A stretch of 64,000 bases of DNA from a bacterium (GTDB lineage Bacteria > Armatimonadota > Abditibacteriia > Abditibacteriales > Abditibacteriaceae): the NCBI GenBank assembly GCA_004172935.1, contig SDZD01000023.1, forward strand, positions 1-64,000. Reading direction: 5' to 3'. The position numbers and the translations under genes were made by a program. The notes below the pieces were generated by a model, which was given only the letters and a program-made list of their open reading frames with translations, was not told the origin of the DNA and did not search any database. This document shows, piece after piece, positions 25,080-34,416 of this stretch (the first letter of the stretch is position 1; every line of letters begins with the position of its first letter).

Positions 25080-27968
25080 CTAAATCAGCTTCTTCTCAAA
25101 CTTCCCGAAGCGCTCGGCTTGCACAGCCACCAGCGCCTCCAATTTCTCGCGCCCCGCGTCCAAAAGCGCCAATTCCTTGTTCTTAGCCTTCACCTGCGTC
25201 AAAGCGCGATAAACCGCCTCGCAAACCCCCACATTATCCAGCGCCGTGGCATCGCTCAACGACTCCCACACCGTTTCAGCAATCGAAGCATCTTGAACGG
25301 CCAACTGCGATAAAAACTTGGCTGCCTCTTTGGCCAACCCCGCATTCTCGCTCCACAACGCCTCGCCCGCCGTCGCAGCGGCGCGTTCGCGGTCAAAATC
25401 GGGTAACTTCACCAACACACTCATCGCCCACTTTTTCACTGACACCAGCGAACTTTCCAATGCATTTTCAATATCCGCGCTGTAGCCTTCCAATTCGGAG
25501 GGTGATGTCGAGGCTAACCAACCCATCAAACAGCGCGAAACCTCCTCACTGCTGGTGCTGGCGAGCGTGCAAACAACGGCGTCCATCGCTCGCTCTTTGC
25601 GCTGCGGGTCGTCCAACTGAGCTTGCCAGAAAATAGTCAATTGCCCAACAGCCCCGCGCGAATCAGTTCCCAACAAAACACGCCACGCCTCGAAATCGTC
25701 GAGGGCCACAGACGCCATCGCAACAGGTGCAGGAAAGGCATTGGGCCGTGCGGCCATCTCCTTGAATTTATCGAACTGTCCTCGCCGATAATATCCCGTC
25801 GCCAACTGGCGCTCCAACCTGGCCCGACTCCACTCATCTTTGGCTTTTTCCAATTGCGATTCGGCCATCCGAATCACGGTATCCCATTCTTCACCCAATT
25901 TCCACTGGTCCCACCCGTCCATAGGTGTGAATTGCGATTGATAGTCGCCTGGGAATCGTTCCAACTCGTTAATGAGTCCCACTTCCATTTGGTCGCGCAG
26001 ATCGCGGCACGAGGGACGGTCGGCCAATTCAATCGCTTTCAAACGCGCCTCAAAACCATCAACAAAGAAAAGTAAGCTCGTAATATCTGAAATGCTGCGC
26101 GCGATGGTGGTGCGAGTTTCACGGCGCATTTGGGTTCGCCACTCTTTCAATTCACGCTCGGTCAGTTTCTGCTCGATTTTCGGCTCGACAGGGTCGGTTT
26201 CAGCGCGGCGGTACTCTTGTAATTTGGCATCCAGTAGCTCCCACAATTTGGGGGCAGTCTCTTTCCAAAGGGCGTCCTTTAATTTCTGAGTCCCCTCTTC
26301 ACCCAAAGCGTTCGACCATACTCGCCAATACGGCATCCGCGAGATCATTTTGTTGGGGTCACGCGGGTTCGCAGGAGGCTGAACCAGAAGCGCCACTTTT
26401 TTCTCCGGCTCCTCGACCCCCACCATCTCATCCTTAACCTTTTCGAGTTCCACGTTGAGCTTGGCCTGAGCCTCCTCGCCGTAACCATGCTCTTGATAAA
26501 TTTGCCGAATCTGCTCATCAGCTAACACCTCGTAAGGTTGCAATATCGAAGCAAGTGGATGTACGAGTTTGGTCCTTATAGCCAACACCGACATTCCCTG
26601 CCGTTCACTCGCAATTGGTGTTGTCGCTTGCAGAGAACTCATCACCGTCTCTGCGCCCTCGTTTTTGGCCTGCTCGGCTGCTCTTTGAGCTTCGCGCGTG
26701 TCCTCTATGTTCTTGATGGTCTGGTTCAGGCTGTTGAACATGTAATCGTTGCTCTTATTGGTTTCGATACCAACAGCAATTTCACGCAGATTATCCAGTT
26801 CAACCCCGGCGGGAATGACCCAATCTTCGGGTTTGACATTGTAGGGCCGATGAAAAGCGTTCCCAACAGCCCACACCAACAGCGTCCACAAGCGCGCCAC
26901 CACTCCGTCACCTTCGGATACGGCATCTCCATGAATACCACGCTCGGAGGCCAATAATTCTTCGATGAGTTTCAACAGATTCGGTTTGGACGCCACCAAT
27001 AGGCGGGGAACTTTGATTTGTAAGTTCTGCGTTCCAACCCAATGCCCAAAAGCCCACCAGCCGTTATTGCCCATCAAGCGGCGCGCGTTGCGGACACGCT
27101 CTTCAGTCGAACTCTCGAAATCGAAGGCGCCCGTAGTCCACTCCCAAATCACCGGACGCAAGCGGTCGGCGACACGCTGCTGTGGGCCGGTCAAAGCGCT
27201 TCCGCTCAAGTAAGTGCCCAAAGCCCCCGACATTAACTGCGTGGGTTGCCATTCGACGGCAGCGCGCTCGTAGGGGTTATCGCCCAACTGCGCCCACAAC
27301 TCCACCACTTCGGGATTCTGCCGGGCACGCTCGTCCAACTCGCGTAACACCCTCGATGGCAACTTCCAGCGCTTGCTCGATTCCGTCCATTCACTGCCCC
27401 ACTCTTCCGTCAGCAAACGGTCGACTTCTTTTTGCGTCGCTTGCCACGCCGCCGAATTGCGCTCCTGCCACTCCTGAACCGCTTTGGTATTCGAGTTATC
27501 GCCAACGGGGGTAGCATCCACCACATCGGCATAAAAGCCCAGGAATTTTTCGGGGTGAGCGCGCAGCAAAATTTCGAGCGCGCCGCTCACCATCTCCTGC
27601 TGTTCGCGGCGCAAAGCCGCATCGCGCGGTTTGGTAGAGAATTCGAACGGCTTTTCTTCGCTCCAATAGCGCTCCAGCCGCTGGCGCAACGAGTCGAACA
27701 AAGGCGCCGCATCATCGCCTAGCCCCATAAACACCTTGCGGGCAAAGCGCCGCACCGAGATATTGGGATGGAGAAGAGCCTGTGCCCATGTTCCGGCGGT
27801 ATCGCCATTTTGCAGCCCTTCTTTCAAAGCAGCAACAGCCACTTTATCCAAGCGGGGTAGTTCGTTAGACCGAAGATCAATTGTTTCTTCGAGAGGTCGC
27901 AGTGCGGCATTGAGGTCGCCGCTCTTCAAGCTGTCATTGACAACTCGTACCTGTTCGAGCGTAAGCAT
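25080..27968 (-). CDS. Large helical-repeat-like protein, partner of SWIM protein
   Basis: 962 residues from the ATG at 27968; the 13 extra residues in front would start at TTG and have no ribosome site. Mostly alpha-helical and charged, without signal peptide. The ends carry HEAT-like helical pairs (LLHPNISVRRFARKVFMGL, LESSLVSVKKWAMSVLVKLPDF, AGLAKEAAKFLSQLAVQD). A charged coiled-coil-prone centre (around 430-640) contains EEPEKKVALLV and KEWRTQMRRETRTTI. No catalytic motif is seen. Function unknown; pairing with a SWIM protein suggests a two-component complex. Confidence 0.72.
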   Translation of the reverse strand: MLTLEQVRVVNDSLKSGDLNAALRPLEETIDLRSNELPRLDKVAVAALKEGLQNGDTAGTWAQALLHPNISVRRFARKVFMGLGDDAAPLFDSLRQRLERYWSEEKPFEFSTKPRDAALRREQQEMVSGALEILLRAHPEKFLGFYADVVDATPVGDNSNTKAVQEWQERNSAAWQATQKEVDRLLTEEWGSEWTESSKRWKLPSRVLRELDERARQNPEVVELWAQLGDNPYERAAVEWQPTQLMSGALGTYLSGSALTGPQQRVADRLRPVIWEWTTGAFDFESSTEERVRNARRLMGNNGWWAFGHWVGTQNLQIKVPRLLVASKPNLLKLIEELLASERGIHGDAVSEGDGVVARLWTLLVWAVGNAFHRPYNVKPEDWVIPAGVELDNLREIAVGIETNKSNDYMFNSLNQTIKNIEDTREAQRAAEQAKNEGAETVMSSLQATTPIASERQGMSVLAIRTKLVHPLASILQPYEVLADEQIRQIYQEHGYGEEAQAKLNVELEKVKDEMVGVEEPEKKVALLVQPPANPRDPNKMISRMPYWRVWSNALGEEGTQKLKDALWKETAPKLWELLDAKLQEYRRAETDPVEPKIEQKLTERELKEWRTQMRRETRTTIARSISDITSLLFFVDGFEARLKAIELADRPSCRDLRDQMEVGLINELERFPGDYQSQFTPMDGWDQWKLGEEWDTVIRMAESQLEKAKDEWSRARLERQLATGYYRRGQFDKFKEMAARPNAFPAPVAMASVALDDFEAWRVLLGTDSRGAVGQLTIFWQAQLDDPQRKERAMDAVVCTLASTSSEEVSRCLMGWLASTSPSELEGYSADIENALESSLVSVKKWAMSVLVKLPDFDRERAAATAGEALWSENAGLAKEAAKFLSQLAVQDASIAETVWESLSDATALDNVGVCEAVYRALTQVKAKNKELALLDAGREKLEALVAVQAERFGKFEKKLI

Positions 27969-28161
27969 GGTTATTATTTTCCCGCCAAAAATTGGCGCAA
28001 CACCCAATTTACCTCATCTAAAAACAGATTTCAAGGGATTAAATGAAACCATTTTCCAGCCATTTTACGGCGCGAGACTCCACTCAAGAAACCGCACTCT
28101 TTCCGCGACTATTTCATAAGCCCTTATTGTCTCAACAAAGCAAGTTTCCAATCCCATTGAC

Positions 28162-30123
28162 ATGAAAACGCGACTCACCGCCCTCTATCGCCGTTCCCGA
28201 CTCTGCGCAGCAATAGCCGCGACTGTGGTTGTTCTGGGCCTCACCCCTAATGCACAGGCAATCGACGTTTTCAACTCCGATTTCTCCAAAGGCACTTTCG
28301 ATACTCTCGGCTGGAAATCCAAAGGCGATTGGAGCATTATCAACATGGGCGATGGCAAACCCGACCTCGCCAAAAATCCCGGCCCGGTCGCCAAATTCCC
28401 CGCCAACGGCACCAAACCCGGCACACTTACCAAAACCTTTGCCCCTATCAAAAACCCCGGCCAACTCAAGCTCACTTTCGACGCGGGTTACGGTTGGGGG
28501 CGGCCCGACCATGCCCAAAACCTTCAAATCATGCTTCTCGATGAGAACGGCAATGGCTACAGCTTCACCAACCAAAGGTCTAAAGCGAACTGGGGCGTTC
28601 AGTGGGGCATAGTCAGCCTGTACGGCTTCAACGACGCCATGAAGTGGGCGGCCTCCGAAGTTGATGCCACCCAACCTGCCGTCATTGATGGCGGCGGACT
28701 GCGTACCTTCACCATCACACGCGACGGAGCGGGCAAATGGAGTTTCAACAGCGACGAGTGGAAAGGTGGCCCCGTCACCTTCACCGACAACACCACAACC
28801 ACATTCACTCAAGTCGTGCTGTGCGGCTCCCCCAACACCGACGACCTGCTGTACGGCAAAATCAAACTCGAATCAGACAAAGCCCCCGACCCAACTTTGA
28901 TTGGCGCCAATGGCACAATCGCCCAAACGCCCGAATACCTCGACTTCAATCCGGGCCGCGTCACCGCTGGCAGCGAGTGGGTCCAAAAAATCGAAGTCAA
29001 GTCGCCCGCCCTGCGCTCCGAAGTCAAAGGCGATGTAAAGGTAGAGTTCTCGGCCCCCGGTATGACGCAAGCCGTCGCGCTCTGCTGGCAACAACCGACC
29101 AAAGCCGAGCCGAGCGTATGGGGCCACGACGCCAAGCTCGCCGACATCAAACTCGACGCCACAGGCAACGGCTCCTTCGTCTTCCCCGCCGAACAGTTCC
29201 CCAACGGCCCCATCACCGTCCGCATATTAGCCAGCAACGACAACACAAAAGACTCGCGCGAAATCCAGCTCTACAACACGGGCGGCGTAGTCTGGAATCA
29301 GGGAATGCCCAAAACCGCGCCCGCCGCCGCTCAGGGAATGAAGCTGGCCTTCGCCGACGATTTCAACGGCCCTCTATCCATTTCAAGAGACGGCAAAAAC
29401 GCCAGGTACAACGCCCACAAACCCGGCGGCGGCGACTTCAGCGGTTGGCCCTTCTCCGACCCCGAAGGCCCCGACAACCCCTATAGCCAGCAGGGCACCT
29501 ATCTTCGTATACGCGCCTCCAAAAAGCCCGATGGCAAAGGCAGCGCTGGCATTATCGCCCCGATTGATGCCGATGGCAAAGGCTTCTATGCCACCGCGCC
29601 GTTCTACATGGAGTGCCGCTTCACCGCCCAGTCGGCCCCCGGCACATGGCCTGCGTTCTGGACTCTTATCCGCGAAGAAAAACTCGGCGGCGAAAAGGGC
29701 CTCAAAGATGTCAACGACGAACTCGACATCATCGAAGCCTATGGCGGCGTTGGCCCCGGCAACCCCAACCATCCCGGCTACTCGATAACCTCGCACTTCT
29801 GGAACCAGAAGGACGCCGAGGGCAAAAAGGTCGAAGATAAATGGAAGCGCATCGACATGCTCGGCATCGGTGGCAAATCCTACTGGTCCACCACCTTCCA
29901 CACCTACGCCGTCAAAGTCACTCTCACCGACACCATCTACTACCTCGACGACATCGAAGTCTTCCGCCATCCCTCCGGCGAACTCTCCAAAACCCAGCCG
30001 TCATTCTTCATGATCAACTACGCCATCGGCGGCATCAGCGGCTGGAAAATCGACCTCGAACGCGAAGGCAACGCCTCCGACATGTACGTCGATTACGTCC
30101 GCGTCTATCAGGGCACCAAATAA
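28162..30123 (+). CDS. Secreted GH16-family glycosidase
   Basis: 653 residues with signal peptide ending at NAQA (about residue 33). Residues 35-235 are a beta-sandwich of carbohydrate-binding type (WGRPDHAQNLQIML), 240-390 a linker domain, and 395-653 the GH16 catalytic domain. The active-site motif ELDIIE (Glu520, Asp522, Glu525) is the ExDxxE form with a beta-bulge, found in laminarinases, agarases and carrageenases. The final WKIDLEREGNASDMYVDYVRVYQ is the usual GH16 end. Substrate probably a beta-glucan or beta-galactan. Single gene; a hairpin follows, mainly for the convergent gene. Confidence 0.87.
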   Translation: MKTRLTALYRRSRLCAAIAATVVVLGLTPNAQAIDVFNSDFSKGTFDTLGWKSKGDWSIINMGDGKPDLAKNPGPVAKFPANGTKPGTLTKTFAPIKNPGQLKLTFDAGYGWGRPDHAQNLQIMLLDENGNGYSFTNQRSKANWGVQWGIVSLYGFNDAMKWAASEVDATQPAVIDGGGLRTFTITRDGAGKWSFNSDEWKGGPVTFTDNTTTTFTQVVLCGSPNTDDLLYGKIKLESDKAPDPTLIGANGTIAQTPEYLDFNPGRVTAGSEWVQKIEVKSPALRSEVKGDVKVEFSAPGMTQAVALCWQQPTKAEPSVWGHDAKLADIKLDATGNGSFVFPAEQFPNGPITVRILASNDNTKDSREIQLYNTGGVVWNQGMPKTAPAAAQGMKLAFADDFNGPLSISRDGKNARYNAHKPGGGDFSGWPFSDPEGPDNPYSQQGTYLRIRASKKPDGKGSAGIIAPIDADGKGFYATAPFYMECRFTAQSAPGTWPAFWTLIREEKLGGEKGLKDVNDELDIIEAYGGVGPGNPNHPGYSITSHFWNQKDAEGKKVEDKWKRIDMLGIGGKSYWSTTFHTYAVKVTLTDTIYYLDDIEVFRHPSGELSKTQPSFFMINYAIGGISGWKIDLEREGNASDMYVDYVRVYQGTK

Positions 30124-30131
30124 TCAACAAA

Positions 30132-30162
30132 AAAATGGCCCACTCCCCATCGGGAGCGGGCC
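30132..30162 (-). terminator. Terminator after 155-residue hypothetical gene
   Basis: GGCCC-CTCCC stem with GGGAG-GGGCC around a short loop (30137-30162), preceded on the plus strand by AAAAAA, so it ends in a T-run in minus sense. Confidence 0.65.
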
Positions 30163-30201
30163 GCGCAGCGAAAGCTAAAAGCTAATAGCCAACAGCTCAA
30201 A

Positions 30202-30669
30202 TCAGCCTTCGCCAACATACACTTCGCCGCTGACCTGTGTAGCGCTGGTCAGCGCACCCCACAGCTCGGTTTCGGCTTCGACTTCTTCCAGAAAGCGCGA
30301 GCGCTCATCGGGGTACTGGCTCAGCTCTTCGCCCTCGACGGCCCATTCGCCCGCGCGGGCGAAGTTGCGCAGTTCCGGCGTGAGCACGAACAAAAAGTCG
30401 CAGTTCACGATCATCGCGTAAACGTGCCCGCCCACTTCGCGGGCATACACAGTGCGGGTGAAGTGGATATAGAAGCGTTCGCGCTGTGAGGGCGAGATGC
30501 CAGCCTCAAAAAATAGCGACTCGTCATCGCAGTCCACTGTCTCGCGCGCAAAGGCAGCAAACGCGCGCCATGTCGGCTCAAGTTGGGCCGAATCGCGCGA
30601 GGTTTCAAAGCGTTCCAGATACTGGTCGAAGTAGGCTCCCAGTGAATTGATGTGAACAGGCGTTTCCAT
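30202..30669 (-). CDS. Hypothetical protein, 155 residues
   Basis: Not recognised. Soluble acidic protein (many Glu/Asp; about 30 of 155), aromatic-rich N-terminal half (LGAYFDQYLERFETS, FFEAGISPSQRERFYIHFTRTVYAREV). No signal peptide. Convergent with the GH16 gene, and divergent from the MATE gene across a 234-bp gap. Confidence 0.6.
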   Translation of the reverse strand: METPVHINSLGAYFDQYLERFETSRDSAQLEPTWRAFAAFARETVDCDDESLFFEAGISPSQRERFYIHFTRTVYAREVGGHVYAMIVNCDFLFVLTPELRNFARAGEWAVEGEELSQYPDERSRFLEEVEAETELWGALTSATQVSGEVYVGEG

Positions 30670-30903
30670 TGGGCAAAGGTTTACAAAGTTGACACCCTCG
30701 CCGCCGAAAAAGTCGCGCTTTCATTTTTCTCAGTCACACGCGATAACTCTCAAGGGCCATCATCTCTTGCCAGTTCTACACAGGTAGGGCACTCGTAGGC
30801 CCGTAACGGCTTCACCTGCCATTAAGAGCCGGGGATTACCCTCTTTCACATATGAGGAGTCGGAGCGCACTGCCGCCCGCTCCGTTCGTATGAGTCTTTT
30901 CTC
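30670..30903 (+). other. Unassigned leader region before MATE gene
   Basis: 234 bp without a gene. It contains GC-rich paired segments: GGGCC with GGCCC, CAGGT with ACCTG, and CGGAGCG near the end with CGCTCCG. An RNA leader is possible. I could not match it to a riboswitch class known to sit before MATE genes (guanidine-I, yybP-ykoY). Confidence 0.3.
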
Positions 30904-32280
30904 ATGTCGTTTTTAACTCAAGCGCGCCCCACGCTTGCGCTCGCGCTGCCCATTATGGCGGGTCAGTTATCGCAAATGGGCATTGGCCTGGTCGATTCGG
31001 CGATGGTCGGCCACGTCTCCGAACTGGCTCTGGCCGGGGCGGCGTTCGCGATCAACGTCGCCAACATCCCCACCGTTTTTGGCATCGGCGCCATGTCGGG
31101 CCTGTCGGTGCGTGTCGCTCAGGCACAGGGCGCGGGCGACGATAAGCGTACCGCCGAACTGCTGCGTCACGGCCTCTGGCTGTCGCTGGCGCTCGGCCTC
31201 GCCATTTCACTTCTCATGCTGGCCCTCATCCCCCTGCTCGGCCACATGGGTCAAAGCCCCGCTGTCGTGCAAGAGGCCAAGCCCTTTTTCACGCTACTGT
31301 CCGTATCGGTGGCTCCGGTTATCGTCGGCATGGCGGTTAAAAGCTTCGGCGACTCGATGCAGCAACCGTGGCCCCCCACCCTGCTCTTTCTGGCCTCCAT
31401 TCCCCTCACCGCCTTTTTCAACTGGGTGTTCGTCTACGGTCATCTCGGTTTCCCGGCGATGGGCCTCACCGGTTCGGGCGTTGCCACCCTGTTAGCCCGC
31501 CTCATCGCGACGGGCGCATTGTTATTCTGGCTCTTTAAAGCGGGTCGCTTCGCCCATGTGCGCCCGTCGCGTTGGCGCGGACGCCTTAGCGCCCAACACG
31601 CACGCGAACTGTCGGCAGTCGGCCTTCCGGCAGCTCTTCAAGTCGGTGTCGAGGTCGGCGCCTTCGCCGTCGGCGCGCTCATCGTGGGCGCATTGGGGCA
31701 AACCGCTCTGGCCGCTCACCAAATCGCCATCAACTGCGCGGCCACAATGTTCATGCTACCGCTCGGCATCGCCATCGCCACCACGGTTCGCATCGGTAAC
31801 GCCATTGGCGCCCGCGAGTTAGGTCAGGTGCGCGCCATCGGCATCAACTCAGCCGTCATGGGCACCGCTATTATGGTCTTCAGCGGCCTCAACTTCTGGT
31901 TCTTTGGTCGCCAGATCGCCTCTGTTTTCATCAGCGAACCAGCAGTTATCGACTTGGCAACCCACCTGCTCATCGTCGCCGCCATCTTCCAGCTGTGCGA
32001 TGGCATCCAATCGACGATGGCCGGAGCGCTACGCGGCCTCTCCGACGCCGTTGTCCCGATGCTGGTTTGCTTGTTTGGCTACTGGGGGCTGGCGATTCCG
32101 CTCGGTTATATCCTCACTCTGAAGACTCCAATGGGCGCTCCCGGCATGTGGTGGGGCTTCGCGTTGGGTCTGGGCATCGTCTCAATTGCCATGTGCTATC
32201 GCTTCGCCGTCCGCACTCGCGCCCACGATTTGGAAGAAATTGCCGAACATTTGCCCTCAGAACCGGTGCTTGCACACTAA
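30904..32280 (+). CDS. MATE-family multidrug/Na+ antiporter
   Basis: 458 residues, about 12 membrane segments in two homologous halves (MAGQLSQMGIGLVDSAMVG in the first, AALQVGVEVGAFAVGALIVG in the second). The motif GMSVRVAQ-like (GLSVRVAQAQGAG) and IGNAIGARELGQ are typical of NorM-type MATE transporters, which export cationic compounds using a Na+ or H+ gradient. Divergent from 30202-30669. The ribosome site is weak. Confidence 0.88.
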   Translation: MSFLTQARPTLALALPIMAGQLSQMGIGLVDSAMVGHVSELALAGAAFAINVANIPTVFGIGAMSGLSVRVAQAQGAGDDKRTAELLRHGLWLSLALGLAISLLMLALIPLLGHMGQSPAVVQEAKPFFTLLSVSVAPVIVGMAVKSFGDSMQQPWPPTLLFLASIPLTAFFNWVFVYGHLGFPAMGLTGSGVATLLARLIATGALLFWLFKAGRFAHVRPSRWRGRLSAQHARELSAVGLPAALQVGVEVGAFAVGALIVGALGQTALAAHQIAINCAATMFMLPLGIAIATTVRIGNAIGARELGQVRAIGINSAVMGTAIMVFSGLNFWFFGRQIASVFISEPAVIDLATHLLIVAAIFQLCDGIQSTMAGALRGLSDAVVPMLVCLFGYWGLAIPLGYILTLKTPMGAPGMWWGFALGLGIVSIAMCYRFAVRTRAHDLEEIAEHLPSEPVLAH

Positions 32281-32360
32281 TTCAAGGAAAACCGCTCCGA
32301 GGGTACGCATCTTTTGACAAACTACTACGCCGAAAATTTTCGGAGTCTCGAAAAAAGATC

Positions 32361-33017
32361 ATGGCTACATTAGAACTTAACGTGCAAAAGCGCGAAACAC
32401 GCGGCAAAGAAGCCGCTAAAGTAATGCGTCGCGAAGGTTTGCTTCCCGCAGTGTTGTACGGACACGACGAAACACCCGTCGCATTGACCATCAACGCCCG
32501 CGAATTTGGCGACGCTTTGCGCCATCATGGCTCCACCAGCCTCATCGTCCTCAAGGGCCTGAACAACGAAACCGCTCTCATCAAAGAGATTCAGCGCCAC
32601 CCATACAAGAACGTCCCACAGACAGTTGACTTCATCCGCGTTTCGCGCAACGAAGAAGTCCACGTCAAAGTGCCCGTCGTTCTCGTTGGCGACCCCATCT
32701 CGGTCCGCACCGCTGAAGGCGTTCTCGTTCACTCGCTCATCGAAGTCGAAATCGCTGCCAAGCCCGCCGACCTGCCCGACACCATCACCGTCGACGTTTC
32801 GAGCCTCGAACTCAACGGCGCCGCGCTGCATGTCTCCGACATCGTCGCTCCTAAAGGCGTAAAAATCCTCACCGATGGCGCCGAAGCTGTCGCCGTCATC
32901 AACCTCCCCGCCAAGGAAGAGGAAGAAGTCGTCGAAGGCGAAGCCGAAACAGCCGTGGCTTCCTCCGAAGTCCCCGCCGAAAACGGCGAAGCTGGCGAAT
33001 CCGCAGCCACTGCCTAA
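32361..33017 (+). CDS. rplY: 50S ribosomal protein L25 (CTC form)
   Basis: 218 residues from the ATG at 32361. The N-terminal 5S rRNA-binding domain (MATLELNVQKRETRGKEAA, LPAVLYGHDETPVAL, KEIQRHPYKNVPQTVDF) is followed by the TL5/CTC C-terminal domain (VLVHSLIEVEIAAKPADLPDTI) and an acidic Ala/Glu tail. It binds 5S rRNA in the large subunit. In many bacteria rplY lies next to pth; here pth is 4.4 kb downstream with unrelated genes between. A perfect 34-bp terminator follows. Confidence 0.95.
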   Translation: MATLELNVQKRETRGKEAAKVMRREGLLPAVLYGHDETPVALTINAREFGDALRHHGSTSLIVLKGLNNETALIKEIQRHPYKNVPQTVDFIRVSRNEEVHVKVPVVLVGDPISVRTAEGVLVHSLIEVEIAAKPADLPDTITVDVSSLELNGAALHVSDIVAPKGVKILTDGAEAVAVINLPAKEEEEVVEGEAETAVASSEVPAENGEAGESAATA

Positions 33018-33037
33018 TCAGCAACCCAACCAAACAG

Positions 33038-33073
33038 AAAAGGGAGAAGCGAAATTTCGCTTCTCCCTTTTTT
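33038..33073 (+). terminator. Terminator of rplY
   Basis: Perfect palindrome with 17-bp arms (33038-33054, 33055-33071), ending in TTTTTT. Confidence 0.9.
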
Positions 33074-33156
33074 GTTTGCCCCACTAACTGAGCCTCAATG
33101 TTATCCCCTTTCAAAAACACGGAGCAAAATCGTATCAAAGCAAAACCCGAAGGTTC

Positions 33157-33384
33157 TCAGGTGTACCTTCGCATCCGCGCAAGGTGCTTCTTTATTTGGG
33201 CTAACTGCTCTGCCATCTCCTCGACCTCTTTGTTGATCCGGGTCACATTCAGCTCCCCCTGCCCGATATGTTGCTCGACTAAGAGCAGGCGGACTTGTAA
33301 TAGCGCCGCGTGTTTCTGTATTTGTTGGGACTCTTCCAGGAACAGACTTAACCGTCTCGATTGTAGTCTGTGATCTCGATTCAT
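33157..33384 (-). CDS. Small coiled-coil hypothetical protein
   Basis: 75 residues from the internal ATG at 33384; the frame is open to 33432. Highly charged with heptad-like leucines (LFLEESQQIQKHAALLQVRLLLVEQH, VEEMAEQLAQIKKHLARM), so it probably forms a coiled coil. No family recognised and no clear ribosome site. It is the most protein-like of the overlapping frames here, but may be chance. Confidence 0.4.
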   Translation of the reverse strand: MNRDHRLQSRRLSLFLEESQQIQKHAALLQVRLLLVEQHIGQGELNVTRINKEVEEMAEQLAQIKKHLARMRRYT

Positions 33385-33450
33385 AGCGGAACGATAACAC
33401 AAATTCGATATGACGATTGACTTAATTTGCATCGCCCATTTTCCCCACTA

Positions 33451-33768
33451 GTGCATGAAGCGAATATCACGGTAACTGAAGGTATGGAAGAACTGGAACT
33501 AAAAGGCGATATTCGCATTGGTGAGCGTGTTATTTTGAAGGACGTATTCTTCCACATTAGGCTGCTGGCTGGCGGCCTTGAAGATGGGGGCCGATGGTCA
33601 GGTCGTTTCGAGGTACTCGACGACGAAGAAGATATTGCCTTCGATGATGCGCTAATATCGAAGAAACCCCTCAGGCTTGTTTTGCAGAATGGCAAATCGG
33701 GACAATTCACCCGCATACGACAAGTGGGCCGGATGATTTACATTCAAAGCGCGCTCCCTTCGACATAG
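33451..33768 (+). CDS. Small hypothetical protein
   Basis: 105 residues if started at GTG 33451; TTG 33427 or ATG 33484 are alternatives. Beta-rich sequence (IRIGERVILKDVFFHIRLLAGGLEDGGRWSGRF, KPLRLVLQNGKSGQF) resembling a small barrel of the PilZ or DUF-type single-domain proteins, but no family motif is conclusive. No signal peptide. It is followed 56 bp later by a secreted protein gene on the same strand. Confidence 0.5.
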   Translation: MHEANITVTEGMEELELKGDIRIGERVILKDVFFHIRLLAGGLEDGGRWSGRFEVLDDEEDIAFDDALISKKPLRLVLQNGKSGQFTRIRQVGRMIYIQSALPST

Positions 33769-33824
33769 TCGCGCCTGTTTACCAACTTGAGGGCAAGCAT
33801 AAATTTCCCGATCAGAAAAATTCA

Positions 33825-34340
33825 ATGACTACCCATAAATTTTTCCCCCTCCTACTCGGAACCTCGATCTGCCTCTCGCCTATCGGCGTGAAAGCCCAAC
33901 AACCAGCTCAAACCGATCAGGCAATTGAGCAAGTGGGAGAACCATTCGATGGCTTCACCCTCGCTACCCAGTACGACAAAGCCGTCTTCACTGATGGTGA
34001 GCCAATCAAGGTATCATTTCGCCTTAAGAATCTGCGAACAACGCAGGAAGCTTTTCTCCGCACTATTGATCGCCAAGATTTCAATTTGAAAGTCACCACG
34101 GCTGATGAAAAACCCGTTGCCCGGACAGAATATGGGCGCACGGAGATTAATACAAAGAGTGCGACTACTGCCAGACTAAAACAAGGTGACGAGTTGACTG
34201 GCATGTTGAACGTCAATCGTATCTACGACATGACGAAAGCAGGCAAATACAACATTACGGTCTCGACAAGAGCGCCCGGTTCTGGAACTTACGTTTACTC
34301 CAAGACAACCACCATCACCGTAGCATTTACGTCATTCTAA
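33825..34340 (+). CDS. Secreted Ig-like hypothetical protein
   Basis: 171 residues with signal peptide ending at VKA/QQ (about residue 24). The mature part (DGEPIKVSFRLKNLRTTQ, LKQGDELTGMLNVNRIYDMTKAGKYNITVSTR) looks like a BsuPI-like or Ig-like beta-sandwich. Function unknown. It shares a bidirectional terminator with the convergent dioxygenase gene. Confidence 0.65.
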   Translation: MTTHKFFPLLLGTSICLSPIGVKAQQPAQTDQAIEQVGEPFDGFTLATQYDKAVFTDGEPIKVSFRLKNLRTTQEAFLRTIDRQDFNLKVTTADEKPVARTEYGRTEINTKSATTARLKQGDELTGMLNVNRIYDMTKAGKYNITVSTRAPGSGTYVYSKTTTITVAFTSF

Positions 34341-34357
34341 ACAGACGTTACTCCTAC

Positions 34358-34390
34358 AGAAGAGGCCCGCTCAATGAACGGGCCTCTTCT
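34358..34390. terminator. Bidirectional terminator
   Basis: 12-bp arms AGAAGAGGCCCG / CGGGCCTCTTCT between convergent genes, with T-rich sequence on the plus side. Confidence 0.8.
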
Positions 34391-34416
34391 TTCTCTTTCA
34401 CTCACAAAGCGCGAAA

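Noticed and set aside
28132-28812. 226-codon minus frame overlapping the GH16 gene
   Set aside because: Antisense to a signal peptide and sandwich domain; no independent motif.
30750-30880. Guanidine-I riboswitch before the MATE gene
   Set aside because: Some complementary segments exist, but the conserved ACGG/GGGAUAAAAGCCC-type core is not found.
31995-33017. Longer N-terminal form of L25 starting inside the MATE gene
   Set aside because: L25 begins at MATLELNVQKRETRG; the extra residues are an out-of-frame reading of the MATE gene.
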